A stretch of 64,000 nt of DNA, taken from positions 187,597-251,596 of the forward strand of contig CP070719.1 of assembly GCA_020350725.1 (NCBI GenBank), given 5' to 3'. This DNA is from a bacterium (GTDB lineage Bacteria; BMS3Abin14). Within the stretch, counting starts at the first letter, position 1. Every line of letters starts with the position of its first letter. Made by a program: the position numbers and the translations under genes. Below are positions 52,010-61,250 of this stretch, piece by piece. The notes under the pieces were generated by a model. The model did no database searches. It was not told where the DNA came from and saw only the letters and a program-made list of their open reading frames with translations.

Positions 52010-53077
52010 TTGGCCCCAAAACTCCCCATTGTCGACCTTCGCTCCGACACCGTGACCAGGCCGACACCGGCCATGAGGAAGGCCATGGCCGATGCGGATG
52101 TGGGGGACGACGTTTACGGCGAGGATCCGACCATCAACCGCCTCGAGGAAGAGGCCGCCGAGATGATGGGGTGCGAGGCGTCCCTTTTTATGCCCAGCGG
52201 CACCATGGGCAACCAGACGGCGCTGTTCGTGCACTGCCGACCCGGCAGTGAAGTCGTGGTAGAGGCAAGGAGCCACATCCTCAACTACGAGATGGCCGCC
52301 ATGGCGACAATCTCGGGTCTTCTTCCCAACGCCATCTATACGGAAGACGGCATCATGAAGGCCGAAGAGGTTCTCGCGGCCATCAGACCTGACATCTACT
52401 ACTACGCCAGGACCCGGCTGGTCGCCCTGGAGAACACTCACAACATGGCTGGCGGACGCGTCATCCCCCTTGAGGTCCAACGGGACATACAGTCGGTGGC
52501 CCGGGATAAGGGCCTGGCGCTCCATCTGGACGGTGCGCGCATCTTCAACGCGGCAGCGTTCCTCGGCGTCCCCGCCCGCGAAGTTGCCGCCGGTTTTGAC
52601 TCGGTCATGTTCTGTCTGTCGAAGGGCCTGGGCGCACCGGTGGGATCCATGCTGTGCGGTTCGGCACCATTCATAACCGAGGCCCGCCGGGTGAGAAAGA
52701 TGCTGGGAGGGGGCATGCGCCAGGCCGGCGTCATCGCTGCCGCGGGACGGGTGGCCCTGCAGGAGATGGTCCCCAGGGTGGCCGAGGACAATGACCTGGC
52801 CCGAAGGCTCGCCGAGGACCTGAAGGGTGTTCCGGGGCTCGTCATCATAGTTCCTCCGGAGTCGAACATCCTGATCCTGACCGTCGGCCGGGATTGGTAC
52901 GGCAGTGAAGAACCGGGGGAGGATAGCCGGGCAGAGGGCTTCGTCAGACGGCTTCGCGCCCACGGTGTCCTCGCCCTGGCCCTTGACGGAGTGCGGGTGC
53001 GGATGGTCACGCATTTTGATCTTCCTGAGAATACTGTGGACAGAGTGATGCAGGCGGTCGCGTCCGTGGGGCGCTGA
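52010..53077 (+). CDS. Low-specificity L-threonine aldolase
   Basis: 355 residues, fold type I PLP enzyme. Conserved pieces: DLRSDTVTRPTPAMRKAM at the N-terminus, DDVYGEDPTINRLEE, the aspartate in LHLDGARIFNA and the PLP lysine in CLSKGLGAPVGSML. It cleaves L-threonine and allo-threonine to glycine and acetaldehyde. Start: TTG 52010 has AAAGGTGA 5 nt upstream; an in-frame GTG at 52001 lies inside that site and is less likely. Confidence 0.93.
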   Translation: MAPKLPIVDLRSDTVTRPTPAMRKAMADADVGDDVYGEDPTINRLEEEAAEMMGCEASLFMPSGTMGNQTALFVHCRPGSEVVVEARSHILNYEMAAMATISGLLPNAIYTEDGIMKAEEVLAAIRPDIYYYARTRLVALENTHNMAGGRVIPLEVQRDIQSVARDKGLALHLDGARIFNAAAFLGVPAREVAAGFDSVMFCLSKGLGAPVGSMLCGSAPFITEARRVRKMLGGGMRQAGVIAAAGRVALQEMVPRVAEDNDLARRLAEDLKGVPGLVIIVPPESNILILTVGRDWYGSEEPGEDSRAEGFVRRLRAHGVLALALDGVRVRMVTHFDLPENTVDRVMQAVASVGR

Positions 53078-53293
53078 AAAGGGAGGTCCGGGCCGGGACC
53101 CCAGCCGATGAGAAGGGCCTACCCGGTCCCAGCAGTGGGCGTCAGCACCCGGCCAGGCCCGGAAAGCAGACCTGCAGACCGGAGGAAGTGGCCAGGGTAT
53201 TTACTGGTCTCCGAAAGAATGACATCATAGATCCGGATATATCGGCCTGTTCCGGAACTCGGATCCTGAAATCGTGAACCCGGAGAGTTTGCC

Positions 53294-53728
53294 ATGGACC
53301 TGATGGGGAGGAAAAAGACGCGGACAGCTGTTCTTATCTCGGTTGCCCTTGTGATATCGGCCTGTGCGTTCGGCCAGCCGCGGGGCGGACTGCGTCCCTC
53401 TGACATGGAGAGGATGCTCTCGCTGTCCGGTTTCGTTAAAAACGTGGCTGACTCGCCGGAGAAGATGGCCGAGGTCGAGGCCCTTCCCCAGGGCAGGGTG
53501 TTTCCCCAGCCTGAGGGAGACGAGGTGTACTACGTCTATGCCGATTCGGAGGACTGCCGCTGCCTTTACGTCGGCGACTCGCTGGCTTTCGCCAGGTTCG
53601 AGGAGCTGATCAGGGAGGAGAATTACTCGCGCAGCCAGTGCATCGACGAACGTCTTCGCCAACGGTCGGAACAATCCTGGCAGGCGTGGGGATCCCTGGG
53701 CGACCTCTGCTCGGACAGGCCGAGGTAG
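53294..53728 (+). CDS. Small secreted lipoprotein of unknown function
   Basis: 144 residues. N-terminal signal with a lipobox (VALVISAC), so lipid-anchored in the envelope after cleavage before Cys24. The mature part has no domain that I recognise; it contains the sequence YADSEDCRCLYVGD and several conserved-looking aromatic/acidic positions, and 4 further cysteines. It stands alone; its 216-nt upstream spacer has no recognisable feature. Confidence 0.7.
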   Translation: MDLMGRKKTRTAVLISVALVISACAFGQPRGGLRPSDMERMLSLSGFVKNVADSPEKMAEVEALPQGRVFPQPEGDEVYYVYADSEDCRCLYVGDSLAFARFEELIREENYSRSQCIDERLRQRSEQSWQAWGSLGDLCSDRPR

Positions 53729-53887
53729 GTCTGTGGAAACGGGTTTACCGGTGTGTCTGATCGGCGGCAGATGATCAAGGGTATTTCAGCGGGAACAGCG
53801 GACAAACAGGAATTCAACCGCGAAATGCACGGCGGAGAGCAGAGGAAATAATCCTTAATACCGTGTCCTGTTTTCCACCGGCGGCCC

Positions 53888-55372
53888 TCAGCCTCTCTGG
53901 TCGAAACCGAAAACAAACTTGTGATCGTGAATGCTCGGCCTGCCCCTTCTGTCCTTTTGCGGTTCGTGGCACCGGTAGCACTTTCCGCCCTCGTCGGAAA
54001 GGGGACTGTGGCGCCCATCGTTACCATCTATGTCCCGATGGCAGGTGAGGCAGTACTCCGCCAGCGTCATCAAGTCGGGTTCGGTGCTGTCGGTCGGGTC
54101 TGCCCTGCCTCCTTCAGCGGCGCGGTAACTCTTGCACAGCGTACAGTTGGCTCCAGTGGGGGCAAAAAAGCGTTTTACCCAAAATCGGTACGATCTCAGT
54201 CGGTCCACCAGGGTGCCATCGTTCCTGAAGGTATCACCCTCCTGACCTTTCTTGGGTATGAGCCCCCTGTAATACCGGGCAAGGTCTTCGCCGGGCAGGT
54301 ATCCCACCGGGTAACGGAACTCCCCGGTTCGATCGTGACCGTGTGTGTGGCAGGAGGCACATATGGAATCCCGCTGCTCCGGTTCGAGGCCGGCCGGGTT
54401 AACGATGGCCGCGCGGCCCCCGGAATCGACGTGCTGTCCGCCGGGCCCATGACACGACTCGCAGGTGACCCCCTCTTCGGCGAAGGTGTTCGTGTAGGGA
54501 TTGTAGCCGGTGTAGTGACAACCGGCGCAGAGCTCCCGCCAGGACTGTTCGCGCCAGTAACGCTGCCGCCAGCCCCCATCGACGATGGACCAGACGTCCC
54601 TCGCCACCCGGACCTCCTTATCTCTCACCAGGAGATAGCGCTGGGTCCAGTGGTTCCCCACCGTTCTTAAGATCTCGTTCTCTGCGAACGATTCCCCCCC
54701 CTCGAAGACGGCCCGGACCGCCCCCGGCTCCGACACAGGGTTTCGGAGGGTCCTCGCATGCACCGTCAGACGCCATACGGCATATTCCCTCCCGTGGCAG
54801 CTGCCGCATGTCTCCGAGCCCCTGTAGTCGGGCTCTGTCGCCGGGTGCTGCCTCGACCGGTCTTTCGAGGTTTCCTCTCTGTCGTGGCAATTCAGACAGA
54901 GCTGTCCCCTGTCGTTGGGCATCCTCAGAAAGAAGGTCCTGAAACCCTTTCCGGAGATGAAGCCCCTGATCCTGCCCAGAGGACCTTCCCGGACATAGGG
55001 TTTTTCCGAATAGGGTTCTGCGTGGGGGTCGTGACACGTCGCACAGGTCATCGTGCTCTCGAAATCGAGGGGGAGCGGCAGGTCACCCGAGAGAAAGGGG
55101 CGAATGTCCACCGGATGGGAGTCCCGATGGCGGCCGAAATGGCAATCACGGCAGAGGCTTACGATATCCCTGACAAAACCTCCATCGCCCCGTCCGGCCG
55201 GGGACAGGTGACACGTTCCACACGACTCCTTTTTCGTCATGAAATCGTGGGGATTGTAAAGGGAGGCGGTCGCCGGAACCTGTAAAAGGAGAGTCAGGAA
55301 GAAAACGCCCGCGGCCGGGTACCCGGCACTAGCCCTGCCTGAAGGCCTGAGCGCTCTTCTCAATAGCGGCAA
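53888..55372 (-). CDS. Multiheme cytochrome c with ten CXXCH and one CXXCK motif
   Basis: 494 residues. The signal peptide (GVFFLTLLLQVPATA) is followed by CGTCH, CRDCH, CATCH, CLNCH, CGSCH, CAGCH, CESCH, CASCH, then CTLCK (in GANCTLCKSYRA) and finally CLTCH and CYRCH. The CXXCK motif is the one used for the lysine-ligated catalytic heme in NrfA. The start appears to be TTG 55372 with GGAGGAG directly upstream, which overlaps the 3' end of the preceding HAMP gene by 44 nt. Cellular location is the periplasm; function (reductase or electron carrier) is unknown. Confidence 0.85.
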   Translation of the reverse strand: MPLLRRALRPSGRASAGYPAAGVFFLTLLLQVPATASLYNPHDFMTKKESCGTCHLSPAGRGDGGFVRDIVSLCRDCHFGRHRDSHPVDIRPFLSGDLPLPLDFESTMTCATCHDPHAEPYSEKPYVREGPLGRIRGFISGKGFRTFFLRMPNDRGQLCLNCHDREETSKDRSRQHPATEPDYRGSETCGSCHGREYAVWRLTVHARTLRNPVSEPGAVRAVFEGGESFAENEILRTVGNHWTQRYLLVRDKEVRVARDVWSIVDGGWRQRYWREQSWRELCAGCHYTGYNPYTNTFAEEGVTCESCHGPGGQHVDSGGRAAIVNPAGLEPEQRDSICASCHTHGHDRTGEFRYPVGYLPGEDLARYYRGLIPKKGQEGDTFRNDGTLVDRLRSYRFWVKRFFAPTGANCTLCKSYRAAEGGRADPTDSTEPDLMTLAEYCLTCHRDIDGNDGRHSPLSDEGGKCYRCHEPQKDRRGRPSIHDHKFVFGFDQRG

Positions 55373-55913
55373 TTTTCTCCTCCAGGCGGGCGGAGACCTC
55401 TTCGACCGACACTTCGCCGGTCCTCATCACTTCGATCTGCTCCCTGACCTCGCCGGTTGTTCGATCCAGTATGGTGAAGTAATCGGACATCGTGTTCAGG
55501 TGGATGTTGATGAAATCGTCAAGCCCCTTGAGTACGTCCGCCTTCCTGAAACTGTCCATCAGGCTGAAATCACCCGATGACATCTCGATGAATTTTCGCT
55601 CCATCTTCCGGGCGGGACCGATCACCTTATGGGTCTCTCTCAGGGTGACGTAAGCGCCCAGGAGGGCCATGGCGACAAATGTGACGATGGTGGAGAGACC
55701 GAGGACCGGCAACAGGACCTGACGGATATCCCTGAGGCTCCTGTGGACCGTGTAGAATCCGCTCTCGATCTCCCTGTCGGTGAGGATGTAGGTGATCACC
55801 CCGGACAGGCACGTCGCAAGGACGACGACGATCAATACCTCCAGGATAAACCGAACCTGATAAGGTCTGTTGACCAAAAGCTTTCTTCTGCCCGAACGCT
55901 TTCCGGTTGCCAT
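55329..55913 (-). CDS. Two-helix membrane protein with HAMP-like linker and no output domain
   Basis: 194 residues from ATG 55913. A basic N-terminus (KRSGRRKLLVNRPYQVRF) precedes transmembrane helix 1 (about 25-48), a short periplasmic stretch with a YTVHRSLRDIR segment, helix 2 (about 70-95), a HAMP-like region and an acidic coiled coil (about 130-190) that ends the protein. It looks like the front half of a chemoreceptor or histidine kinase. It overlaps the CXXCK cytochrome gene and probably serves it as membrane anchor or sensor. The frame is open 29 codons further upstream. Confidence 0.8.
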   Translation of the reverse strand: MATGKRSGRRKLLVNRPYQVRFILEVLIVVVLATCLSGVITYILTDREIESGFYTVHRSLRDIRQVLLPVLGLSTIVTFVAMALLGAYVTLRETHKVIGPARKMERKFIEMSSGDFSLMDSFRKADVLKGLDDFINIHLNTMSDYFTILDRTTGEVREQIEVMRTGEVSVEEVSARLEEKIAAIEKSAQAFRQG

Positions 55914-56193
55914 GTAAGCCCCCTGACCGTGTGTGAGTAAAAAGGATAGGCGAGATCTTATGTGAATGGAGTAATTGCCGGCTCCCCTGCTCAAAAGCAC
56001 CTCTCATTTATAGATTTGGGGGGGGCGAAGGTCAAGTCACCAAATGATCAACCCCCTTGGCCGACGTAACTCGGACCGGGCGAAAGCATCCGTCCCTTTC
56101 CCGAGCCTGGACGGACAGGCTCAAGAATGCCTCGGGGTTGAGATTGCCCCATCCTCCCGGGGTTTCCGGTCCCTGCCCGCCGTATCTCTGCTG

Positions 56194-56199
56194 TATAAT
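56194..56199 (+). promoter_or_regulatory. TATAAT box 7 nt before the rlmKL start, possible leaderless promoter
   Basis: CTGTATAATAGACGCATG: a perfect -10 hexamer ends 6 nt before the ATG at 56206 and no Shine-Dalgarno sequence is present. A start site at or next to the A of ATG would give a leaderless message. A good -35 at 17 nt was not found. Confidence 0.4.
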
Positions 56200-56205
56200 A
56201 GACGC

Positions 56206-58368
56206 ATGCAAGACGTCCTCCGCCTGTTCGCTACCTGCCCCAAGGGCGTCAACGACCTGCTGGCCGCAGAGGTGGGAGCTTTCGGCGGTTCACCGACGTA
56301 TGAGTCGGCTGCCGGCGTCGCTTTCACAGGGACCCTCGAGGCCGCGTACCGGGCCTGCCTGTGGTCGCGAGTGGCCAGCCGCATTCTCCTCCCCCTGGCG
56401 GAACTGGAGGTTGGATCCGCAGATGATCTCTACGAGGGAGGGCGGGCTTTCCCCTGGGAGGAGCACTTTTCGGCCGGGGTCACCATGGCCGTGGACGCCA
56501 GCGGCAGAACCGGACCCCTGACCCATTCCCACTATGCCGCCCTGAAGGTCAAGGATGCCGTTGTGGACCGTCTCCGCGATCTGACCGGCCGCCGACCGTC
56601 CGTGGACCTCCGCAGGCCGGATATCAGGATAAACCTGCGCCTAAACCGGGGAAGGGGAACCTTGAGCCTGGACCTTTCGGGCGAGTCCCTGCACCAGAGA
56701 GGGTACCGGCTGGACAGGGGAGAGGCGCCCCTCAAGGAAAACCTTGCCGCCGCCATACTCATCAGGGCGGGGTGGCCCCGTGTGGCAGCAGACGGAGGCC
56801 CCCTGGTCGATCCCATGTGCGGGTCGGCGACCCTGCCCATCGAGGCGGCCCTCATGGCCGCCGACGTCGCCCCGGCGATCTTCAGGACCCACTTCGGCTT
56901 TCTGAACTGGAAAGGTCACGACGGGCGGCTTTGGGAGAGGCTTCAGGAAGAAGCGAGGTCACGCGGACAGGAGGGCATGGAGAGGCGGAGGGTGATCGTG
57001 GGCTACGATTCCGACCGGCGTGCGGTAAGAGGTGCCCTGGCCAACCTGGCGCGTGCAGGTCTGGCGGGCAGGGTTCACGTGGAGCGCCGGGATCTTTCTT
57101 CCCTCTCTCCGCCGGAAGGGGCCGGGGGGAGGCCCGGGCTTCTGGTCGCCAATCCCCCCTATGGCGAACGCCTCGGTCGGGCGGATGAGCTGAGAGGGGT
57201 ATACGCCGAGCTGGGGGATGTTCTGCGCACCCGTTTCCAGGGGTGGAGGGCGGCTGTGTTTACCGGCGATCCGGACCTCGGCAAGGCGATGGGAATAAGG
57301 GCAGTCAAGATCAACAATCTCTACAATGGACCCATCAGATGCCGCCTCCTCCACTTCGACGTCAGAGAGGAGCACGGGATCGTGCCCCGCCGGCATGAAG
57401 GTCCCGTCTCCGAGGGGACAGCGGCCGCCCCGATCCCGGGAATGTTCGCCAATCGGCTCAGGAAGAACATCCGGACCATCGGTCGATGGGCGAAGAGGAA
57501 CGGCATCGAGTGCTACCGGGTCTACGACGGTGACATTCCCGAGTACAACCTTTCCGTGGACATATACGGTTCCTGGATCCAGGTGGCCGAATACGAGGCC
57601 CCGGCCAGGGTACAGGAAAATAAGGCCGCCGCCCGCGTTAAGGAGGCGCTGGAGGCGATCTCGGATGTCCTCGCCGTCCCCGGGGAGAGGATCGTCTTCA
57701 AGGTCCGCCGCAGACAAAGAGGCGTTGATCAGTACGGGAAGCATGGCGATTCCGGCCACTTCATCGAGGTCGGGGAGGCCGGCTTCCGTTTTCTGGTCAA
57801 CCTGACCGACTACCTGGACACGGGGCTTTTCCTCGACCACCGTCCCACCCGGGCCATGATCGGGTCTCTGGCAAAGGGAAGGCGTTTCCTGAACCTGTTC
57901 TGCTACACGGGAACGGCAACCGTGTTCGCCGCCGGGGCTGGAGCTCGTTTCACCACCTCGGTAGACCTGTCCCGGACCTATCTCGACTGGGCACGCCGAA
58001 ACATGGATCTGAACAGCCTGGCCGGGCCGGCGCACAGGTTCGTCCGGGCCGACTGTCTGCGCTGGCTGGAGAAGGAAAGGGGTAGGTATGGTCTGATCTT
58101 TCTCGACCCTCCGACCTTTTCCGCCTCCAAGGGAATGGTGGAGACCCTGGATGTTCAGCGGGACCATGTCCGCCTTGTCACCGCCGCCGCGCGCCTCCTG
58201 GATGAGGACGGGACCCTCCTCTTCTCCAACAACCGCCGTGACTTCAAAATGGACAGGGATTCCCTGGCCGGGCTTCACGTCGAGGATATCACCGGCGATA
58301 CCGTTCCGAGGGATTTTGCCCGAAATCCGAGAGTCCACAACTGCTGGCGCATAACGAGGAAGGATTGA
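56206..58368 (+). CDS. rlmL: Bifunctional 23S rRNA methyltransferase RlmKL
   Basis: 720 residues: THUMP domain (about 5-160), RlmL N2-methyltransferase for G2445 with LLVANPPYGERLG near 315, and RlmK-type C-terminal methyltransferase for G2069 with LFLDPPTFSASKGM near 635 and the SAM loop LNLFCYTGTATVFAA. The N-terminus LRLFATCPKGVNDLLAAE matches THUMP methyltransferases and fixes ATG 56206, although the frame is open 54 codons further upstream. The gene is isolated and transcribed away from the HAMP/cytochrome pair. Confidence 0.95.
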   Translation: MQDVLRLFATCPKGVNDLLAAEVGAFGGSPTYESAAGVAFTGTLEAAYRACLWSRVASRILLPLAELEVGSADDLYEGGRAFPWEEHFSAGVTMAVDASGRTGPLTHSHYAALKVKDAVVDRLRDLTGRRPSVDLRRPDIRINLRLNRGRGTLSLDLSGESLHQRGYRLDRGEAPLKENLAAAILIRAGWPRVAADGGPLVDPMCGSATLPIEAALMAADVAPAIFRTHFGFLNWKGHDGRLWERLQEEARSRGQEGMERRRVIVGYDSDRRAVRGALANLARAGLAGRVHVERRDLSSLSPPEGAGGRPGLLVANPPYGERLGRADELRGVYAELGDVLRTRFQGWRAAVFTGDPDLGKAMGIRAVKINNLYNGPIRCRLLHFDVREEHGIVPRRHEGPVSEGTAAAPIPGMFANRLRKNIRTIGRWAKRNGIECYRVYDGDIPEYNLSVDIYGSWIQVAEYEAPARVQENKAAARVKEALEAISDVLAVPGERIVFKVRRRQRGVDQYGKHGDSGHFIEVGEAGFRFLVNLTDYLDTGLFLDHRPTRAMIGSLAKGRRFLNLFCYTGTATVFAAGAGARFTTSVDLSRTYLDWARRNMDLNSLAGPAHRFVRADCLRWLEKERGRYGLIFLDPPTFSASKGMVETLDVQRDHVRLVTAAARLLDEDGTLLFSNNRRDFKMDRDSLAGLHVEDITGDTVPRDFARNPRVHNCWRITRKD

Positions 58369-58614
58369 CCCTGCCGTACCGGGACGAACGCCGGGTTTTC
58401 CCGCAGAGCCGAGGGCAGGGGGAAAACACCCGACGTCCCTTGCCAAAATGGTACCCTTCCCCTCCTTGATTTCCCATCACCCCATTGTGTAATCTAATCC
58501 TTGCCGGGGGGGGACGAACCGTCCCTCCCTCCGCCCCCCTTTTCTGGGAATGGCTCGCTGCCGCCGGACCCCGGTCCGGGTCCTGTCGAAGGTACAATAG
58601 TCAGGAGGTTCGCC

Positions 58615-59901
58615 ATGTCAGCACTCTCCGCACGGGATTACCAAAGGGCTCTTGAGCTGGGACGTCCGCCCACTATCGTCAAACTCTTTCCCAACTCCAA
58701 GGCGTTCATCGTCAGCGGCAAGGCGATCGACCGCGCCATGATCGCCAAGGGTAAAGCCATGACCATCGCCGCCAACGGCAGGAACCAGATGGTCGTACAG
58801 GGAGCCATGAAAGCGGCCCAGCGGGCCAATGCCGCCATTATCATAGAGATCGCCAAATCGGAGGGCGGGACCGGTGCCTACTGCGCGGTCAACTTCTGGA
58901 ACATGGCCCGGCTGGTGGACTCCCTGGCCAATGAGCTGGGTATTACCGTGCCGATAGCCATTCACGCGGACCACTACGGCATCAAGGGGGACGCGGACGT
59001 GGAGAAGGCCCGCGTGGAGATACCCTCCATGTTCGACGCCGGTGTCACCTCCATCGCCATCGACGCCTCGCACCTCCCGGACGCGGAGAACCTACTGGCC
59101 AGCATCGAGCTGAGCCAGTATGTACCCCAATGGGCAGGTCTGGAGACAGAGGTGGGAGAGATCAAGGGAAAAGAGGGCCTGTCCACCGTGGAGGAGGCCC
59201 TCTTCCTTGTCCGGGGCCTGAATGCCCACGGGATCTTCCCCGACTGGATCGCCCTCAACAACGGGACCACCCACGGGATCGAGGCATCCGACGCGGGTAT
59301 CCAGGTCGAGCTCACCTCCGAGATCCACAGGGCCCTGGAACCTTACCGGGTCTCCGGCGCCCAGCACGGCACGTCCGGCAACAGCAGTGAGAGGCTTCGC
59401 CGCATTGCCTCCGAGACCGCCACGACAAAGGCCAACGTGGCCACGGCCCTCCAGATGCTCACCTGGGGCGTGAAGGTCAACGACTACGGCAACGCCGAAC
59501 TGGATGAGGACGGAAACTTCATCAAGGTGCCGGATCAGGGCGTCACCGAAGGCCTCTGGCAGGAGATGGTCCGGCATGCCGCCGACAAGGGCTGGAAGGG
59601 GGGAGATTTCAAGAAGCTGAACCTCCCCTTCGAGAACAGGCTCCTGGCCCAACCCCGGGAGGTGCGGGAGAGGATGATCCGGTCGGCGGAGGATTTCACC
59701 TACCGCCTTCTCACCGAGGTGTTCAACGCCCGCGACACGGCCCCCCTGGCGGTCCAGGCCATCCTGGACGCCGGATCCCACGAACTCGGGGCCAAGACCG
59801 CCCGGATCGAGGATCCCTCGGACTGGGTTCCGGACAGGATCCGCCAGAGGGCCCTGACCCTGGATTCGAAGAAGGGTCCCGAAGGCGATTTTGACGACTG
59901 A
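58615..59901 (+). CDS. Class II fructose-bisphosphate aldolase-like protein
   Basis: 428 residues, longer than FbaA (about 360). Zinc- and substrate-binding blocks are recognizable but divergent: PIAIHADHYGIK (H-x-D-H), ETEVGEIKGKEG, ALNNGTTHG and GAQHGTSGNSSERL. The C-terminal 90 residues exceed the standard barrel. An AGGAGG site lies 6 nt before ATG 58615; the frame is open 38 codons further upstream but without support. Glycolytic/gluconeogenic function is likely; a tagatose- or other ketose-bisphosphate aldolase is the alternative. Confidence 0.85.
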   Translation: MSALSARDYQRALELGRPPTIVKLFPNSKAFIVSGKAIDRAMIAKGKAMTIAANGRNQMVVQGAMKAAQRANAAIIIEIAKSEGGTGAYCAVNFWNMARLVDSLANELGITVPIAIHADHYGIKGDADVEKARVEIPSMFDAGVTSIAIDASHLPDAENLLASIELSQYVPQWAGLETEVGEIKGKEGLSTVEEALFLVRGLNAHGIFPDWIALNNGTTHGIEASDAGIQVELTSEIHRALEPYRVSGAQHGTSGNSSERLRRIASETATTKANVATALQMLTWGVKVNDYGNAELDEDGNFIKVPDQGVTEGLWQEMVRHAADKGWKGGDFKKLNLPFENRLLAQPREVRERMIRSAEDFTYRLLTEVFNARDTAPLAVQAILDAGSHELGAKTARIEDPSDWVPDRIRQRALTLDSKKGPEGDFDD

Positions 59902-59990
59902 ACCGGCCATATCCCGATGCACATCCCCCGAATCTGGGTTAAGCTGAAACTAGGGGAATTGCCGGTTGCCTGCGTTCAAAGGAGAAAGAA

Positions 59991-60491
59991 ATGGCCCAGA
60001 TAACCTCGAAGGGTAAAATCACGAACACGGTTGGGGACCTGCCCGAAGTCGGTTCTGCAGCCCCGGCATTCGTTCTGACGAAGAACGATCTCTCGGACAC
60101 GGATCTCATCGATTTCAGGGGTAAAAGGATCATCCTCAACATCTTCCTCAGCCTGGAGACGTCCGTGTGCGCGACTTCCATCCGCCGGTTCAACCAGGAG
60201 GCGAGCGGGCTGGACAACACGGTGGTCCTGTGCGTCTCGGAGGACCTGCCCTTCACCCAGGCCCGTTTCTGCGGCGCGGAAGGTCTGGAGAACGTCATCA
60301 CGCTCTCTGCGTTCCGCTACAGGGCCTTCGCCAACAGCTACGGTGTGCGGATCATCGACGGCCCGCTCTCGGGGCTCACCGCCAGGGCGGTCATCGTCAT
60401 CGATGAGGAGGGGAGAGTGATCTACAGGGAACTGGTTCCCGAGATCTCCCAGGAGCCCGATTACGAGGCGGCCCTTTCCGTCCTCAGATGA
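59991..60491 (+). CDS. tpx: Thiol peroxidase
   Basis: 166 residues, atypical 2-Cys peroxiredoxin. The peroxidatic cysteine is in SLETSVCATS (Cys60) and the resolving cysteine in ARFCGAEG (Cys94), the Tpx spacing of 34. N-terminal strand pattern MAQITSKGKITNTVGDLP is typical. It reduces peroxides with thioredoxin. AAAGGAGA precedes the ATG by 5-6 nt. Presence fits an anaerobe with defence against transient oxygen. Confidence 0.95.
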   Translation: MAQITSKGKITNTVGDLPEVGSAAPAFVLTKNDLSDTDLIDFRGKRIILNIFLSLETSVCATSIRRFNQEASGLDNTVVLCVSEDLPFTQARFCGAEGLENVITLSAFRYRAFANSYGVRIIDGPLSGLTARAVIVIDEEGRVIYRELVPEISQEPDYEAALSVLR

Positions 60492-60555
60492 AAAGGACCC
60501 GGCGCCGCCGGGTTTGGATTCCATCAACCTGTCCACAGAATCAGGAGGAATGGTT

Positions 60556-61101
60556 ATGGATACCCCTTTGAAAGTCACCTTCCGCGGTATGGATCCGTCA
60601 GAAGCCGTCAGGGCCAACATCGAGGAGCGGACAGCCAGGCTGGAGCGCGTTTATGACCGGATCACCGGCTGTCACGTCATCGTGGAGCTTCCCCACCGGC
60701 ACAAGAGCAAGGGCAAACTCTTTGACATCAATATCGAGATCGTCGTTCCCGGGGACGTGATCGTGGTCACCCGGACGCCTTCGAACAATCACGCCAGGGA
60801 GGACATCTACGTGGCCCTCCGTGACGCGTTCAACACCGCGAGAAGACGATTGGAGGATTTCGCCCGAAAGAGGCGGAAGGAGGTCAAGACCCACCAGGAA
60901 AGCCCGCGGGCGAGGGTCGTCAGGATTTTTCCGGAGGAGGATTACGGATTCCTCGCCACGCAGGACGGCAGGGAGATCTATTTTCACCGCAATGCGGTCA
61001 TCGATGGATTCGAGAGGCTCGAGGTGGGAAGCGAGGTCCGATTCGTCGAGGCAACAGGCGATGAAGGACCTCAGGCGAGCACCGTGGAAGGGGTCGATTG
61101 A
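60556..61101 (+). CDS. HPF/RaiA-type ribosome hibernation factor fused to a cold-shock domain
   Basis: 181 residues. N-terminal HPF/RaiA fold (about 1-100; VTFRGMDPSEAVRANIEER, DINIEIVVPGDV, DIYVALRDAFNTARRRLED) followed by a cold-shock domain (about 115-181) with RNP1 and RNP2-like YGFLAT and IYFHRNAV. HPF proteins bind the decoding site of resting ribosomes; the cold-shock part could bind rRNA or mRNA. ATG 60556 is used since AGGAGGA lies 6 nt before it. An intrinsic terminator follows. Confidence 0.9.
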   Translation: MDTPLKVTFRGMDPSEAVRANIEERTARLERVYDRITGCHVIVELPHRHKSKGKLFDINIEIVVPGDVIVVTRTPSNNHAREDIYVALRDAFNTARRRLEDFARKRRKEVKTHQESPRARVVRIFPEEDYGFLATQDGREIYFHRNAVIDGFERLEVGSEVRFVEATGDEGPQASTVEGVD

Positions 61102-61126
61102 ACCGGAGGTCTTCCCGGTCAGGGAG

Positions 61127-61153
61127 CGCGGGGCGGGAGGCCCCGCGTTTTAA
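61127..61153 (+). terminator. Rho-independent terminator after the HPF-CSD gene
   Basis: Stem CGCGGGGC/GCCCCGCG with loop GGGAG followed directly by TTTTAAT, 26 nt after the stop. It separates this gene from the promoter of the next. Confidence 0.8.
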
Positions 61154-61155
61154 TA

Positions 61156-61183
61156 TTGAGCCTGTCAGGTATTCCGTTATAAT
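61156..61183 (+). promoter_or_regulatory. Promoter of the GTDC1-like glycosyltransferase gene
   Basis: TTGAGC, 16-nt spacer, perfect TATAAT (61178-61183), about 67 nt before the ATG. A second weaker TATAGT lies near 61211. The strip is conspicuously AT-rich for this window. Confidence 0.55.
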
Positions 61184-61250
61184 TAGGTAACATTTCTTTA
61201 TTAAAATCAGTATAGTTTGTGTGGGTAGTTTCAGAGAAGATCCGTCTGTT

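Noticed and set aside
53078..53293. Possible structured RNA in the 216-nt spacer before the lipoprotein gene
   Set aside because: Short GC-rich complementary segments exist but no tRNA, riboswitch or T-run terminator could be recognised.
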